In this document: positions 17,953 through 28,600 of the stretch, piece by piece | Position numbering within the stretch: the first letter of the stretch is position 1 | Layout of the letters: each line of letters starts with the position of its first letter | Source: Rugamonas fusca | GTDB lineage: Bacteria > Pseudomonadota > Gammaproteobacteria > Burkholderiales > Burkholderiaceae_D | Length of the DNA: 64,000 bases | Reading direction: 5' to 3' | Assembly (NCBI RefSeq): GCF_014042365.1 | Contig: NZ_JACEZS010000010.1 | Span: 151,175-215,174 of the forward strand | Notes under the pieces: model-generated | What the model was told of the DNA's origin: nothing | The model's database searches: none | Seen by the model: the letters and a program-made list of their open reading frames with translations, nothing else | Position numbers and translations under genes: made by a program

Positions 17953-18100
17953 GATAACTTTATATAAAGATCGGCCTGTCGCCACGGATGGCGCCAGTCG
18001 CAGGCAATCGGATTAGGTAAGACAGCGGCAGAGGACTGGTCAGGGCGCCGCAGGCCGGAGTATAACAGCATCCTTGGCCAGATATTTCGCCACGGAAACG

Positions 18101-18129
18101 AAAAAGGGAGCAAATGCTCCCTTTTTTTT
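18101..18129 (-). terminator. Terminator of suhB (bidirectional form)
   Basis: GGGAGCA-AA-TGCTCCC stem flanked by AAAAA on the left and eight T on the right, so it could terminate in both directions. It lies 41 bases past the suhB stop on the minus strand, isolating suhB from rhlE. Confidence 0.8.
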
Positions 18130-18169
18130 GTAACAAAACTTCTAATTTTCAGCTGGCGATCGTGTTATC

Positions 18170-18961
18170 TCAGATAAACGGGGTCAGCAGGCCGACCATC
18201 TGGCCGAAGATCTTCGGGCTGGCGGCGATGATGTCGCCCTTGTACAGGTAGTCGGACTCGCCGCTGAACTCGCCGACGATGCCGCCCGCTTCCGTCACCA
18301 TCAGCGAACCGGCCGCGATATCCCAGGGTTTCAAGCCTTTTTCATAGAAGCCGTCCAGGCGGCCGGCGGCCACGTAGGCCAGGTCCAGCGCGGCGCTGCC
18401 GGGGCGGCGCACGCCATGGCAACGTTCGGCCATGATGCCGTACATCTTCAGGTATTCATCGAGCGCCTTGGCCGAGCCGGCCACGTAGCCGGTCGACAGC
18501 AGGGCGTTGGCCAGGCGGTCGAGCTTGGTGACGCGGATGCGCTTGTCGTTCAGGTAGGCGCCGGCGCCCTTGGTGGCCGTGAACAGGTCGTTGCGCACGG
18601 GGTCGTAGATGACGGCCTGGGTGATCACGCCGCGCTGCGACAGCGCGATCGAGATCGAGTATTGCGGGAAGCCGTGCATGAAGTTGGTGGTGCCATCGAG
18701 CGGGTCGATGATCCAGGTGTATTCACTCTCGTCGTTGGCGTTCTTGGACGGACCCGATTCCTCGGCCACGAAGGCGTGGTCGGGATAAGCTTTGGACAGC
18801 ACTTCAATGATGGCCTGTTCGGCGGCCTGGTCGACATCGGTGACGAAATCGTTATGTTGTTTCTCGGTCACAGTGACGCGATCGAGGTCGAAGGAGGCGC
18901 GGTTGATGACGGCGGCGCCGCGGCGGGCGGCCTTGATCGCCGTGTTGAGCATTGGGTGCAT
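18170..18961 (-). CDS. suhB: Inositol monophosphatase family protein SuhB
   Basis: Mg-dependent phosphatase of the IMPase/SuhB family. In E. coli SuhB also joins the rRNA antitermination complex. All three metal motifs are intact: [23 protein letters not shown], and [18 protein letters not shown]. The start at 18961 gives [16 protein letters not shown], the standard N-terminus, and 263 residues; a longer reading to 19111 has no support. It is divergent from trmJ with 194 bases between them. This intact copy contrasts with the degenerate paralogue at 55644-56468. Confidence 0.94.
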   Translation of the reverse strand: MHPMLNTAIKAARRGAAVINRASFDLDRVTVTEKQHNDFVTDVDQAAEQAIIEVLSKAYPDHAFVAEESGPSKNANDESEYTWIIDPLDGTTNFMHGFPQYSISIALSQRGVITQAVIYDPVRNDLFTATKGAGAYLNDKRIRVTKLDRLANALLSTGYVAGSAKALDEYLKMYGIMAERCHGVRRPGSAALDLAYVAAGRLDGFYEKGLKPWDIAAGSLMVTEAGGIVGEFSGESDYLYKGDIIAASPKIFGQMVGLLTPFI

Positions 18962-19155
18962 GTAAGCTTTTCCGTTAAAAGAACGCCACTGCCCGCCCGG
19001 ACCAAGTCGTCCCGGCGGCACAATGGGGGTACAAGAATGAATTAAAGAGCGAAGCGGCGGCGACAGGGTAAAATCCGGGGTTGCGGGCCGCCTCTGGTGG
19101 CAAGCTTGCAAGATTGAATTTTTAGTATCGAAACCGCGCGATAGCGCTATTTTAA

Positions 19156-19932
19156 ATGAACCTGCCCGAAATCAACACGACTCTTTTTCACCGGCTGCGA
19201 TTTATTCTGGTCCAGACTAGCCGGGCGGGCAATATCGGGGCCGTGGCCAGGGCCATGAAGACCATGGGCTACACCGAGCTGGTGCTGGTGTCGCCCCGCT
19301 TCGAGGGCATGCTGGAAGACCCGGAGGCCGTGGCCTTCGCCAGTGGCGCGCTCGACATCTTGCAGGGCGCGCGCGTGGTGCAGACCATGGCCGAGGCGCT
19401 CGATGGCATCAACTTCGCGGCCGCCGTGTCGGCCCGGCTGCGCGAATATTCGCCGCCCGTGCTCACGCCGCGCGAACTGGCGGGCCAGCTGGTGGCCAAT
19501 GGCGAGCTGCGCGCGGCCGTTATTTTCGGCAATGAACGATTCGGCTTGCCCAACGACGTGGTGGCCCAGTGCAATGTGCTGATCAACATTCCCGCCAACC
19601 CCGATTACTCGTCGCTCAATCTGTCGCAGGCGGCCCAGGTGCTGGCCTATGAGTGCCGCATGGCGGCGCTGGACGGCCAGCGCGCCGCGACGGAAGTGGG
19701 CTTTCAGGGCGAGGCGGCCAGCCTGGCCCAGATCGAGGGCATGTACACCCACCTGGAACAGGCGCTGGTGGCGATTGGCTTTCTTGATGCCAGCAACCCG
19801 CGCAAGCTGATGCCGCGTCTGAAGCGGCTGTTCGCGCGGGCCGGGCTGGAAACGGAGGAAGTCAACATCCTGCGCGGCATCGCGCGCCAGATGGCGGCCG
19901 TGGCGCAGGGCAAGGATCCGCGCCGGCGCTGA
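19156..19932 (+). CDS. trmJ: tRNA (cytidine/uridine-2'-O-)-methyltransferase TrmJ
   Basis: SPOUT-class methyltransferase of the TrmJ family, which 2'-O-methylates position 32 of several tRNAs using S-adenosylmethionine. The knot motifs are visible: [23 protein letters not shown] near the N-terminus, [14 protein letters not shown], and [19 protein letters not shown]. The C-terminal extension (about 175-258) is the helical dimerisation region of TrmJ that distinguishes it from TrmL. Its neighbour on the divergent side is suhB, a pairing also common in other proteobacteria. Confidence 0.93.
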   Translation: MNLPEINTTLFHRLRFILVQTSRAGNIGAVARAMKTMGYTELVLVSPRFEGMLEDPEAVAFASGALDILQGARVVQTMAEALDGINFAAAVSARLREYSPPVLTPRELAGQLVANGELRAAVIFGNERFGLPNDVVAQCNVLINIPANPDYSSLNLSQAAQVLAYECRMAALDGQRAATEVGFQGEAASLAQIEGMYTHLEQALVAIGFLDASNPRKLMPRLKRLFARAGLETEEVNILRGIARQMAAVAQGKDPRRR

Positions 19933-19944
19933 CCCACGCCACCG

Positions 19945-20643
19945 CTACACCACGTCGAACGGCGCGCTGGCGCCGGCGTAGATGTGCTCCATCGCCTGCC
20001 GTTCGCGGCCGACGATGGTGGTGACGAATTGCCCGGCCTGCTTCATGCGCTTGAAGGCCGTGAAGCCCCGTTCCAAAAATTGCTGCAAGTCACCCAGCCC
20101 GGCCAGCCTGGCCGGCCCGCGCATCATGTGCAGCGTGGCGTTCAGGAAGGGGATGCGCACCAGCTCGCACAAGGACATGCCCAGCGCCTGCACCAGCGCC
20201 AGCTGGCGCGTGCGGTCGGGCGCCGTGGTGCAGGCGCGGTAGGCGGCCACGTAATCGTTGAGGTCAAATTGCGTGCCCAGTGCGCGCGCCATGGCCGTGT
20301 CCAGCCGCTCCGACAGCGCGTCGAGCACGATCGCTTCGGTGATGGTCTGCAATGCGTTGACGGGCAATAAGCGTTGCATGGTGGGGATGATGCGTTCCAG
20401 GTCCGCATCGCGCTGGCTCAGGTCGTGCGCACCGTACAGTTCTTCGAGAAAAAACAGCGCGGCCTCGCGCGAATTGGGCGCGGCCAGCAGGTCGGCGTGG
20501 GTGGTGGCCAGCCGCTGCGACTGGAATTGCTTGAGCGCCGTGCGTGCCGCCAGCAGCGCCGGATCGCGTTGCGCGCCTTGCCGCTCGGACTGCACGGCAT
20601 GCAGTTGTTGCTGCAGGGTTTGCACTAATTCTTCTTTCTTCAT
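19945..20643 (-). CDS. Conserved hypothetical protein (FFLEELYG type)
   Basis: 232 residues, soluble and mainly helical. I know the motif FFLEELYGAHDLSQRDAD only from uncharacterised proteobacterial proteins and cannot assign a function. The N-terminal 30 residues are a glutamine-rich helix (MKKEELVQTLQQQL), and the C-terminal third is helical with an FxRMKQAGQFV segment. It is convergent with trmJ (12 bases apart) and divergent from the Tat-protein/GMC oxidoreductase operon, which it may accompany. Confidence 0.7.
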   Translation of the reverse strand: MKKEELVQTLQQQLHAVQSERQGAQRDPALLAARTALKQFQSQRLATTHADLLAAPNSREAALFFLEELYGAHDLSQRDADLERIIPTMQRLLPVNALQTITEAIVLDALSERLDTAMARALGTQFDLNDYVAAYRACTTAPDRTRQLALVQALGMSLCELVRIPFLNATLHMMRGPARLAGLGDLQQFLERGFTAFKRMKQAGQFVTTIVGRERQAMEHIYAGASAPFDVV

Positions 20644-20771
20644 GTCACCTTTTTACCAGAACCGGGTAGATGCGGCACTCTATTTTTCCCTTCAAAATCA
20701 AGCTTGCCTTTGACGTACACTAGAAAAATAGGCCAGAAGCCATATGAAAAAACCAGAACTGGATGGAGACC

Positions 20772-21296
20772 ATGACCACTTCCCGCAGATCGTTTTTGAA
20801 GATCGGCATCCTCGGCGCGGTGACGCTGGCCGCTGGCGGCGCGCTGTACCGCGTCGTGCACGGTCCGGCCCAGCCGCACGCGTTCGCGCTGGATGACAAC
20901 GCGCGCGCCGTGCTGACGGCGATTATCCCGTCCATGCTGGGCCCGGTGCTGCCCACCGCGCCCGCCGCGCGCGCGGCCGCCATCGCCAACACGGTGGACC
21001 GCGTGGCCGGCGCCGTGCATGGCTTGCCGCTGGCCACCCAGAAGGAAGTGCAGGACCTGTTCGGCCTGCTATCGCTGGGACCGGCGCGCCGCTTCCTGGC
21101 CGGTGTGCCGGCCAGCTGGAACGAGGCCACCACGGCCCAGGTCGACGCTTTCCTGCAAAGCTGGCAGCACCACCGCATCGCCATGCTGGTCACGGCCTAC
21201 CAGGCCTTGCATGACCTGATCGCCGGTGCCTGGTATTCCGATCCCGCGCACTGGGATGCGATCGGCTATCCCGGCCCGATCAAGGAATTGAGCTGA
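20772..21296 (+). CDS. Tat-exported small protein, possible GMC oxidoreductase partner
   Basis: 174 residues starting with a twin-arginine signal (SRRSFLKIGILG, then a hydrophobic stretch), so it should be exported folded. The rest is a helical domain resembling in style the small gluconate 2-dehydrogenase subunit 3-like proteins that accompany membrane GMC dehydrogenases. It lies 28 bases upstream of the GMC gene on the same strand. GGAG at 20765-20768 supports ATG 20772 over ATG 20763, although spacing is short. Since the GMC protein has no signal of its own, this subunit could carry it through Tat by piggy-back; that is inference. Confidence 0.72.
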   Translation: MTTSRRSFLKIGILGAVTLAAGGALYRVVHGPAQPHAFALDDNARAVLTAIIPSMLGPVLPTAPAARAAAIANTVDRVAGAVHGLPLATQKEVQDLFGLLSLGPARRFLAGVPASWNEATTAQVDAFLQSWQHHRIAMLVTAYQALHDLIAGAWYSDPAHWDAIGYPGPIKELS

Positions 21297-21324
21297 ACCG
21301 TCCGCCATCTTTCTGGAAGTCGCA

Positions 21325-22977
21325 ATGATCAAAACGAATATCCCCCTCACGCCCGCCACGGGCCCGATTCCCGATCCCATCCAGGCTGGCCTGGCCGCCG
21401 GCTGGGACGTCACCGATTGCGCCCAGCTGGACGGCGACCGCACGCTGGAGGCGGACGTGGTCATCGTCGGCAGCGGCGCCGGCGGCGGCGTCACGGCCGA
21501 GATCCTGACGCTGGCCGGCCTCAAGGTGCTGATCGTCGAGGAGGGCGCGCTCAAGTCCTCGCGCGACTTCAAGATGCGCGAGTCGGACGCCTATCCCACG
21601 CTGTACCAGGAATCGGGCGCGCGCAAGACGCGCGACAAGGGCATCAACATCCTGCAGGGCCGCACGGTGGGCGGCACCACCGTCGTCAACTGGACCACCA
21701 GCTTCCGCACCCCGCCGGGCACGCTCAATTACTGGACCGAGCGCTTCGGCCTCAAGAGCTACACGCCTGAGGCGCTGGCGCCGTGGTTCGCCATGATGGA
21801 GGAGCGGCTCAGCATCCACGAGTGGGCGACCCCGCCCAACGCCAACAACGACTTGCTGCGCCAGGGCGCGGCCAAGCTCGGCATTCCCACGGCCACCATC
21901 CACCGCAACGTCAACGGTTGCTGGAACCTCGGTTACTGCGGCATGGGCTGCCCCACCAACGCCAAGCAATCGATGCTGGTGACGACCTTGCCGTCGGCCC
22001 TCAAGCGCGGCGCCGTGCTGCTCACGCGGCTGCGCGCGGAACGCTTCCAGTTCAAGGGCGAGCGCGTGGACCGGCTCGACTGCGTGGCGCTGGACGCGGC
22101 GGGCCTGGCGCCCACCGGCCGCAAGGTGACGCTGCGCGCCAGGCACTTCGTGCTGGCCGGCGGCGCCATCAACTCGCCGGCGCTGCTGATGCGCTCGGCC
22201 GCGCCCGATCCGCATGGCTTGCTGGGCAAGCGCACCTTTTTGCACCCGACCATCATCTCGGCCGGCCTGTTCGAGCAGCGCGTCGATGGCTACGCGGGCG
22301 CGCCGCAGTCCGTGTATTCGGACCACTTCCTGCACACCGGACCCATCGATGGCCCGGTCGGCTACAAGCTGGAAGCGCCGCCGCTGCATCCGTTGCTGCT
22401 GTCGTCCACCATGCCCGGCTTCGGCGCCCGCCACGCCGACATGATGCGCCAGTTCCCGCACCTGCAAGGCATGCTGGCGCTGCTGCGCGACGGCTTCCAT
22501 CCCGAATCCGTGGGCGGCGCCGTCATGCTCAACAGCGACGGCGCGCCCGTGCTCGATTATCCGATTACGGATTTCCTGTGGGACGGCGTGCGCCGTTCGC
22601 TGCTGACCATGGCCGAAGTCCAGTTCGCGGCCGGCGCGAAAAAAGTCACGCCGGTGCACGAGATGGCCGACAGCTACAGCACCTGGGACGCGGCCAAACA
22701 GGCCATCAACAACTTGCCGTACAAGGTCTTGCAGTCCAAGGTGGTGTCGGCCCACGTGATGGGCGGCTGCACGCTGTCGGACGACGAGCGGCTGGGCGTG
22801 GTGGGCGCCGATGGCCGCTACCATGGCGTGAGCAACCTGTCGGTGCATGACGGTTCGCTGTTCCCGACCTCGATCGGCGCCAATCCGCAATTGTCGATCT
22901 ACGGCATCACGGCACGCCTGGCCAGCGCGCTGGCGCAGCAGCTGACGGGCAAGCCGGCGCCGCGCGCGAGCGCGTAG
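21325..22977 (+). CDS. GMC-family FAD oxidoreductase
   Basis: Glucose-methanol-choline oxidoreductase, 550 residues. The FAD-binding motif VVIVGSGAGGG (46-55), the second FAD motif LQGRTVGGTTVVNW, a cysteine-rich segment CGMGCPTNAKQS, and the C-terminal catalytic region SAHVMGGC (H477) with SIGANPQLSIYG are present. The cysteine-rich insert and partner subunit are like membrane-linked alcohol or sugar-acid dehydrogenases. No signal peptide. It forms an operon with the Tat protein upstream and possibly the lipase 41 bases downstream. The substrate is unknown; a sterol or long-chain alcohol oxidase is an alternative. Confidence 0.88.
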   Translation: MIKTNIPLTPATGPIPDPIQAGLAAGWDVTDCAQLDGDRTLEADVVIVGSGAGGGVTAEILTLAGLKVLIVEEGALKSSRDFKMRESDAYPTLYQESGARKTRDKGINILQGRTVGGTTVVNWTTSFRTPPGTLNYWTERFGLKSYTPEALAPWFAMMEERLSIHEWATPPNANNDLLRQGAAKLGIPTATIHRNVNGCWNLGYCGMGCPTNAKQSMLVTTLPSALKRGAVLLTRLRAERFQFKGERVDRLDCVALDAAGLAPTGRKVTLRARHFVLAGGAINSPALLMRSAAPDPHGLLGKRTFLHPTIISAGLFEQRVDGYAGAPQSVYSDHFLHTGPIDGPVGYKLEAPPLHPLLLSSTMPGFGARHADMMRQFPHLQGMLALLRDGFHPESVGGAVMLNSDGAPVLDYPITDFLWDGVRRSLLTMAEVQFAAGAKKVTPVHEMADSYSTWDAAKQAINNLPYKVLQSKVVSAHVMGGCTLSDDERLGVVGADGRYHGVSNLSVHDGSLFPTSIGANPQLSIYGITARLASALAQQLTGKPAPRASA

Positions 22978-23018
22978 CGCGCCGCGACCACGGGCGCCAT
23001 CGCGGCGAGGATGAGGGC

Positions 23019-23960
23019 ATGTTGAAACGTATCCTGATCGTGTTGTTGCTGGTGCAGGCCGCCGCCGCGCTGGGCGTGGCGCTGGCCGCGCGGCGCGCGT
23101 GGGGGCTGGACTGGTGGGCCGCGCTGGCCATCGGCGTGGGCGCCGTGCTGGCGCTGCGGCTGCTGATCTCGCTGCATAACTTCTACCTGAGCTGGCGCGC
23201 CGGCAGCGCCGTGCCGCCCGCGTTCAGACTGTCGCCGCTGGGCTGGCTGCGCCTCGTGCTGTATGAATTTCATGCCTCCCTGGCCGCTTCTTCCCTCCAC
23301 ATGCTGCATGGTACGGCGCCCCACGTGGTGGCCGGCGGGACGCAGCCGCCGGTGCTGCTGCTGCACGGCTATGCCTGCAACAGCGGCTACTGGACCCAGT
23401 TGAGCGCCCGGCTGCGCCAGGCCGGCATCAGCCATCTGGCGCCGGACCTGGAACCGCTGGGCGCCGACATCGACCACTACGTGGCGCAAGTGCACGCCAG
23501 CGTCGCGCAATTGTGCGCGGCGGCCGGCGCGCAGCGCGTGGTGATCGTGGCCCACAGCATGGGCGGGCTGGTGGCGCGCGCCTACCTGCGCCGCCATGGC
23601 CATGCCCGGGTGGCGCGCGTGATCACGCTGGGCACGCCCCATCACGGCACGGCGCTGGCCAGCTGGGGCCTGGGCCGCAACGCGGCCCAGATGCGGCGCG
23701 GCAGCAGCTGGCTGCGCGTGCTGGACGCCGCTGACGCAAATTCGCAACGTGACATGATGACTTCCATCTATTCTCACCACGACAACATTGTTGCGCCGCA
23801 GGACTCCAGCCAGCTGGCCGGCGCGCGCCATGTGGCGGTGGGTGCCATCGGCCACGTGGCGCTGGGCCGCCATCCGGCCATCCTGCGCCAGGTGCTGGCC
23901 GAAATCGCCGCCGTTCCGCTTGCGGCGCGGCGCGTGGACAGTCCCGGCCAGCTTCGATAG
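23019..23960 (+). CDS. Membrane-anchored alpha/beta-hydrolase (lipase-like)
   Basis: 313 residues. Two N-terminal hydrophobic segments (about 3-23 and 34-52) anchor it in the inner membrane, followed by an alpha/beta-hydrolase with the oxyanion strand VLLLHGYACNSGYW and the nucleophile elbow AHSMGG (S180). LGTPHHGTALASW is typical of triacylglycerol lipases and PGAP1-like esterases. The histidine is probably in the GHVALGRHP segment. It follows the GMC gene by 41 bases on the same strand. Lipid or ester hydrolysis near the membrane is a family-level inference. Confidence 0.87.
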   Translation: MLKRILIVLLLVQAAAALGVALAARRAWGLDWWAALAIGVGAVLALRLLISLHNFYLSWRAGSAVPPAFRLSPLGWLRLVLYEFHASLAASSLHMLHGTAPHVVAGGTQPPVLLLHGYACNSGYWTQLSARLRQAGISHLAPDLEPLGADIDHYVAQVHASVAQLCAAAGAQRVVIVAHSMGGLVARAYLRRHGHARVARVITLGTPHHGTALASWGLGRNAAQMRRGSSWLRVLDAADANSQRDMMTSIYSHHDNIVAPQDSSQLAGARHVAVGAIGHVALGRHPAILRQVLAEIAAVPLAARRVDSPGQLR

Positions 23961-23980
23961 ACTGTTGTTGTTGCCTAGGC

Positions 23981-24031
23981 AAAGTCACAGTTGGGGTGAC
24001 TGGCCAGGCTAACCGGCCGGTGCGTGACTTT
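23981..24031. repeat. Inverted repeat ahead of the kinase gene
   Basis: AAAGTCAC at 23981-23988 and GTGACTTT at 24024-24031 are exact complements, with a smaller GGCC/GGCC pairing inside. It lies between the lipase stop and the kinase start. It could be an operator or a weak terminator; no T-run follows. Confidence 0.35.
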
Positions 24032-24147
24032 CTGTGAGATTTTCGCGTGCACGTTGCTGTATGGTTACTCCTAAGCAGCGCGGCATCCCGTCCACAGGCC
24101 GCCATGGCCGTCGCAGGCCGCGATGTGCTCCCCTCCGAGGCGCGACG

Positions 24148-25629
24148 ATGGCAACAGATTTCGGTACCTTGATCCTGAACGAAACGCCGGACGCGGTGGT
24201 CCTGACCTCGCCCGCGGGGGAGGTATTGTGCTGGACGCCGGGGGCGCAGGCCGTGTTTGGCTACAGCGCGCAGGAGGCGCTGGGCCACCTGCTGCACGAA
24301 CTGATCGCGCCGGCCGAGCGCGACGGCGAGGACATGGCCATCCTGCAGCAGACCCTGGCGAACGGCGCGGCCACCTACGAGACCGTGCGCCGGGCCAAGG
24401 ATGGCACCCTGGTCTATATCGACAGTTCCAGCAAGGCCATCCGTGGTGACGATGGCGCCGTCCAGTACATTTTGTGGAGCAAGAAGGACGTCACCCACCT
24501 CAAGATCCAGCGCGACGCCAAGCTGGTCGAGGCGCGCTTTGGCGGCTTGCTCGAATCCATGCCCGACGCCATCATCATGGCCAACGCCAGCGGCCGCGTG
24601 GTGCTGGCCAACCGCCAGGCCGAGACCCTGTTCGGCTACAGCCGCGGCGAATTGCGCGGCACCTTGCTCGAGGAATTGATGCCACCCCGTTTCCGCGGGG
24701 CGCACGTGGGCTACCGCAGCGATTATTTCGCCGAGCCGCAGGTGCGGCCCATGGGTTCGGGGCGCGACCTGTTCGGCTTGCGCAAGGATGGCGAGGAATT
24801 CCCCGTTGAAATCAGCCTGAGCCCGATCGAGACGGAGGAGGGCATGCTGATCATGAGCGCCATCCGCGACAGCAGTGAGCGCCGCCATATCGAACACACC
24901 TTGCACGAGAAAAATATCGAACTGGCCAACGCCAACGCGGCCAAGGACCGTTTCCTGGCCGGCATGTCCCATGAATTGCGCACCCCGCTCAACGCGATCA
25001 TCGGATTTACGGGTACTATGCTGATGAAGCTGCCCGGTCCCGTCAATCCCGAGCAGGAACGCCAGTTGCGCACCATCCAGGGCAGCGCGCGCCACCTGCT
25101 GTCGCTGATTAACGATTTGCTGGACCTGACCAAGATCGAGTCGGGCAAGGTGGAGCTCAATTTCCTGCCACTGCAGTGCCGCGCCCTGATCGAGGAAGTG
25201 CTGCAACTGTTTCGCCAGCCGGCCCAGCAAAAAGGGCTGGACCTGACGTTCGTGTGCGCGCGGCCGGACGTGGGCCTGATGACGGACCGGCGTGCGCTGC
25301 AGCAGATCCTGATGAACCTGATTAACAACGCGATCAAGTTCACGGTGCGCGGCGAGGTGCGGGTGGGGCTGGACGTGGTCACGCGCGGCGACGCGGCCTG
25401 GGCCGAGATCAGCGTGCGCGACACGGGACCGGGCATCGCGCCCGAGCAGCAGGGGCGGCTGTTCCAGGCCTTCGCCCAGCTCGACGCGAGCGCCACCCGG
25501 CCGCACGAGGGCACGGGCCTGGGCTTGCACCTGAGCCAGAAGCTGGCCGGCCTGCTGCATGGACAGATTGAATTTGAAACCGAGTACGGCGTGGGCAGTA
25601 CCTTCACGCTGGTGTTGCCGCTCGATTGA
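24148..25629 (+). CDS. PAS-PAS sensor histidine kinase
   Basis: 493 residues, soluble. PAS1 (about 5-125), PAS2 (about 128-255, ending in SAIRDSSERR), a coiled-coil linker, HisKA with H275 in AGMSHELRTPLNAIIGF, and HATPase with DTGPGIAP and GTGLGLHLSQKLAG. The H-box is the hybrid-kinase type, unlike the HEINNP kinases elsewhere in the window. GAGG at 24137-24140 supports the start at 24148. It is followed 53 bases later by the 1208-aa multi-receiver c-di-GMP protein, its probable phosphorylation partner. Confidence 0.93.
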   Translation: MATDFGTLILNETPDAVVLTSPAGEVLCWTPGAQAVFGYSAQEALGHLLHELIAPAERDGEDMAILQQTLANGAATYETVRRAKDGTLVYIDSSSKAIRGDDGAVQYILWSKKDVTHLKIQRDAKLVEARFGGLLESMPDAIIMANASGRVVLANRQAETLFGYSRGELRGTLLEELMPPRFRGAHVGYRSDYFAEPQVRPMGSGRDLFGLRKDGEEFPVEISLSPIETEEGMLIMSAIRDSSERRHIEHTLHEKNIELANANAAKDRFLAGMSHELRTPLNAIIGFTGTMLMKLPGPVNPEQERQLRTIQGSARHLLSLINDLLDLTKIESGKVELNFLPLQCRALIEEVLQLFRQPAQQKGLDLTFVCARPDVGLMTDRRALQQILMNLINNAIKFTVRGEVRVGLDVVTRGDAAWAEISVRDTGPGIAPEQQGRLFQAFAQLDASATRPHEGTGLGLHLSQKLAGLLHGQIEFETEYGVGSTFTLVLPLD

Positions 25630-25682
25630 GGGCGGTGCAACGATGAGCCCGCCGGGCAACAAGATCAACCAGGAGCGCTAAC

Positions 25683-28600
25683 GTGTCGGCACGCATCCTT
25701 ATCATTGAAGACAATCCCACCAACATGGAGCTGATGGTGTATCTGCTGCGCGCCTTCGGCTACACCCCGCTCACGGCCAGCGACGGCGAAGCCGGCGTGG
25801 CGGTGGCCCGACAGGAGGTGCCGGATCTGATCATCTGTGACGTGCACTTGCCCAAGCTGGACGGCTACGGCGTGGTGGCCGCGCTCAAGGGCGATCCGGC
25901 CCTGCGCGCGATTCCGGCGCTGGCCGTGACGGCGCTGGCCATGGTGGGCGACCGGGAAAAGCTGCTGGCGGCCGGCTTTGACGGCTATATCGGCAAACCG
26001 ATCGAGCCCGACACTTTCGTGAGCCAGATCGAGTCTTTTTTGCCGGGGGCGTCGGCCCCCGGTAAAAGCGACGTCGCCACCATCCTCATCGTGGACGACC
26101 ACGTGCTGAACCGTGAGTTCCTGATGACCTTGCTCGGCTACGGCGGCCACCGGCTGCTGGAGGCATCCAACGGCGCCGAAGGCTTGAAGATGGTGCACGC
26201 CGAGCGTCCGGACCTGGTGATCTCGGACATCCTGATGCCCAACATGGATGGCTACGAATTCGTCACCCGCATGCACAGCGACCCGGCCACGGCCGACGTG
26301 CCCATCATCTTCTACACGGCCACCTACCGCGAGCGCGAAGCGATGGCCGTGGCCCAGTCGTGCGGCGTGCGCTGGGTGCTGCCCAAGCCGTCCGACCCGG
26401 ACGTGATCCTGCGCACCGTGCACGAGGCGCTGGGCATGGCGCCGGAAGTGGAAACCATGCCGGCGTTCGCGCCCGAGCCGCCCTCCGAGGGCCGCTTCCA
26501 TGGCATCGACCACAAGGTGGCCGAGTACCTTGACGTGCTCGAGGCCAGCAGCCAGCAGATCACGCAGCTGGCCAACCACGGCGAGGGCGAGGAGCAGGCG
26601 CCGGAACACCTGTCGCTGATGACGGCGCGCCTGTCGAGTTCGCTATCGAGCCTGCAGGCCGTGAGCTTGCGCCTGACGGCCCTGATCGAGCTGGGCATCG
26701 AACTGGGCGCCGAGCGCGACCCGCAGGCGCTGGTGGAAATCGGCTGCCGGGTGGCGCAGAACATTTGCGTGTCCAAGTACGCCTGCATCGGCGTGCTCGA
26801 CAATGGCGCAACCGAGCTCAGCTATTTCGCCGCCTGCGGCACGGGGCCGCAAGTGCGCGTGGTGACGGGCGCGCCGCGTGCCGGCGTGCTGCGCGGCTTG
26901 CTCGAACAGCGGCTGCCGGTGCGCATCAACGACGTTGATGGCGATCCCGGCCGCATCGGTTTGCCGGCCGGCCATCCGCCCGTGCATTCCTTCCTCGGCG
27001 TGCCCATCGTGTCGCGCGAGCGCACCCACGGCTGGCTGTACCTGGTCGACAAGCTTGGTGCCGACGAATTCTCCGAAGTCGATGAGCGGGTGGCCGCCAC
27101 CGTGGCGGCCCAGATCGCCGTCGCTTACGAAAACCTGCTGCTGTACGAGCAGATCAAGCGCCACCACGCCCAGCTCACCTCCGACATGAACGCCCGCATC
27201 CGGCTCGACGAGGACTTGCGCCGCTTCCGGCTGGCCATGGACGCCACGGCCGACGCCATCTTCCTGGTGGACCGGGCCGGCATGTGCTTCGTGGACGTGA
27301 ACGTGACGGCTTGCCGCATGCTCGGCTACAAGCGCGAGGATTTCCTGGAAGTGGGGCCGGACAAGCAGGCCACGGGCGACTTGAGCCGGCTGGTGGACCT
27401 GTACGACAAGCTGCTGGCCGGCGACCAGAGCGGGGCCATGACGGAACTGCTGCTCACGCGCCGCGACGGCTCGCTGCTGTCGGTGGAAGTGCAGCGCCGC
27501 ACGCTGCGCTCGGGCCAGAGCTGGATCCTGGTGGCCGTGGCGCGCGACATCACGGAGCGCAAGGAGGCCGAGCAGCGCCTGCTCAAGCTGGCCCATTTCG
27601 ACACGCTCACGGGCCTGCCCAACCGCAGCCAGTTCTATGAATCGCTGACCCATTCGCTGCACCAGGCCGGTGAGCACAAGTGGGCGCTGGCCGTGCTGTT
27701 CCTGGACGTGGACCGCTTCAAGAACGTCAACGATACGCTGGGCCACACTATCGGCGACGAGCTGCTGCGCCAGTTCTCGAGCCGCCTGGTCGATTGCCTG
27801 CGCGTGCGCGACACCATCGGCCGTTTCGGCGGCGACGAGTTCGCGGCCATCCTGATGCTGCCCGAAGGGGCGCAGAACGCCATCGCCGTGGTCGACAAGA
27901 TCCGCGAAGCCTTGCGCCAGCCGTTCGACCTGAAAGGGCATGAGGTGACCGTCACGGCCAGCATCGGCATCTCCGTGTTCCCCGACGATGGCGCGGACGC
28001 CGACACCCTGATCCAGTACGCCGACACGGCCATGTACCGCGCCAAGGAAGCGGGACGGGACGCGTTCCGCTTCTTCACGGCCGAGATGAACGCCCAATCG
28101 CTGGCGCGCCTGGACCTGGAGAACGCGCTGCGCCGGGCCATCGAGAACGACGAGTTCGTGCTGTACTTCCAGCCCAAGGTGGACATCAGTTCGGGCCGCA
28201 TCAGCGGCGCCGAAGCCTTGATCCGCTGGCGCCGTCCCGGCCATGGCATGGTGTCGCCGGCCCTGTTCATCCCGATCCTGGAGGAGACGGGCCTGATCGT
28301 GCGGGTCGGCAGCTGGGTGCTCAACGAGGCTTGCCGCAAGATCGCCCAGTGGAGCCGCAGCAATATCGGCCCCGTGCACCTGTCGGTCAACGTGTCGGGC
28401 ATCCAGTTCTTCGTCGGCGGGCTGGAGGAGGAGGTGATGAAGGTGATCAAGCAGCACGACATCGCGCCCGAGCTGCTGGAGCTGGAGTTGACGGAAAGCT
28501 CGCTGATGTCGAACGCCGAGGACACCATCACCGTGCTGCAAAACCTCAAGGCGCTGGGCATCCAGATCTCGATTGACGATTTCGGCACCGGTTACTCCAG

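Noticed and set aside
23623..25668. Minus-strand open frame of 681 codons
   Set aside because: Antisense to the PAS-PAS kinase and lipase ends; composition is that of a reverse-complement shadow and no motif is present.
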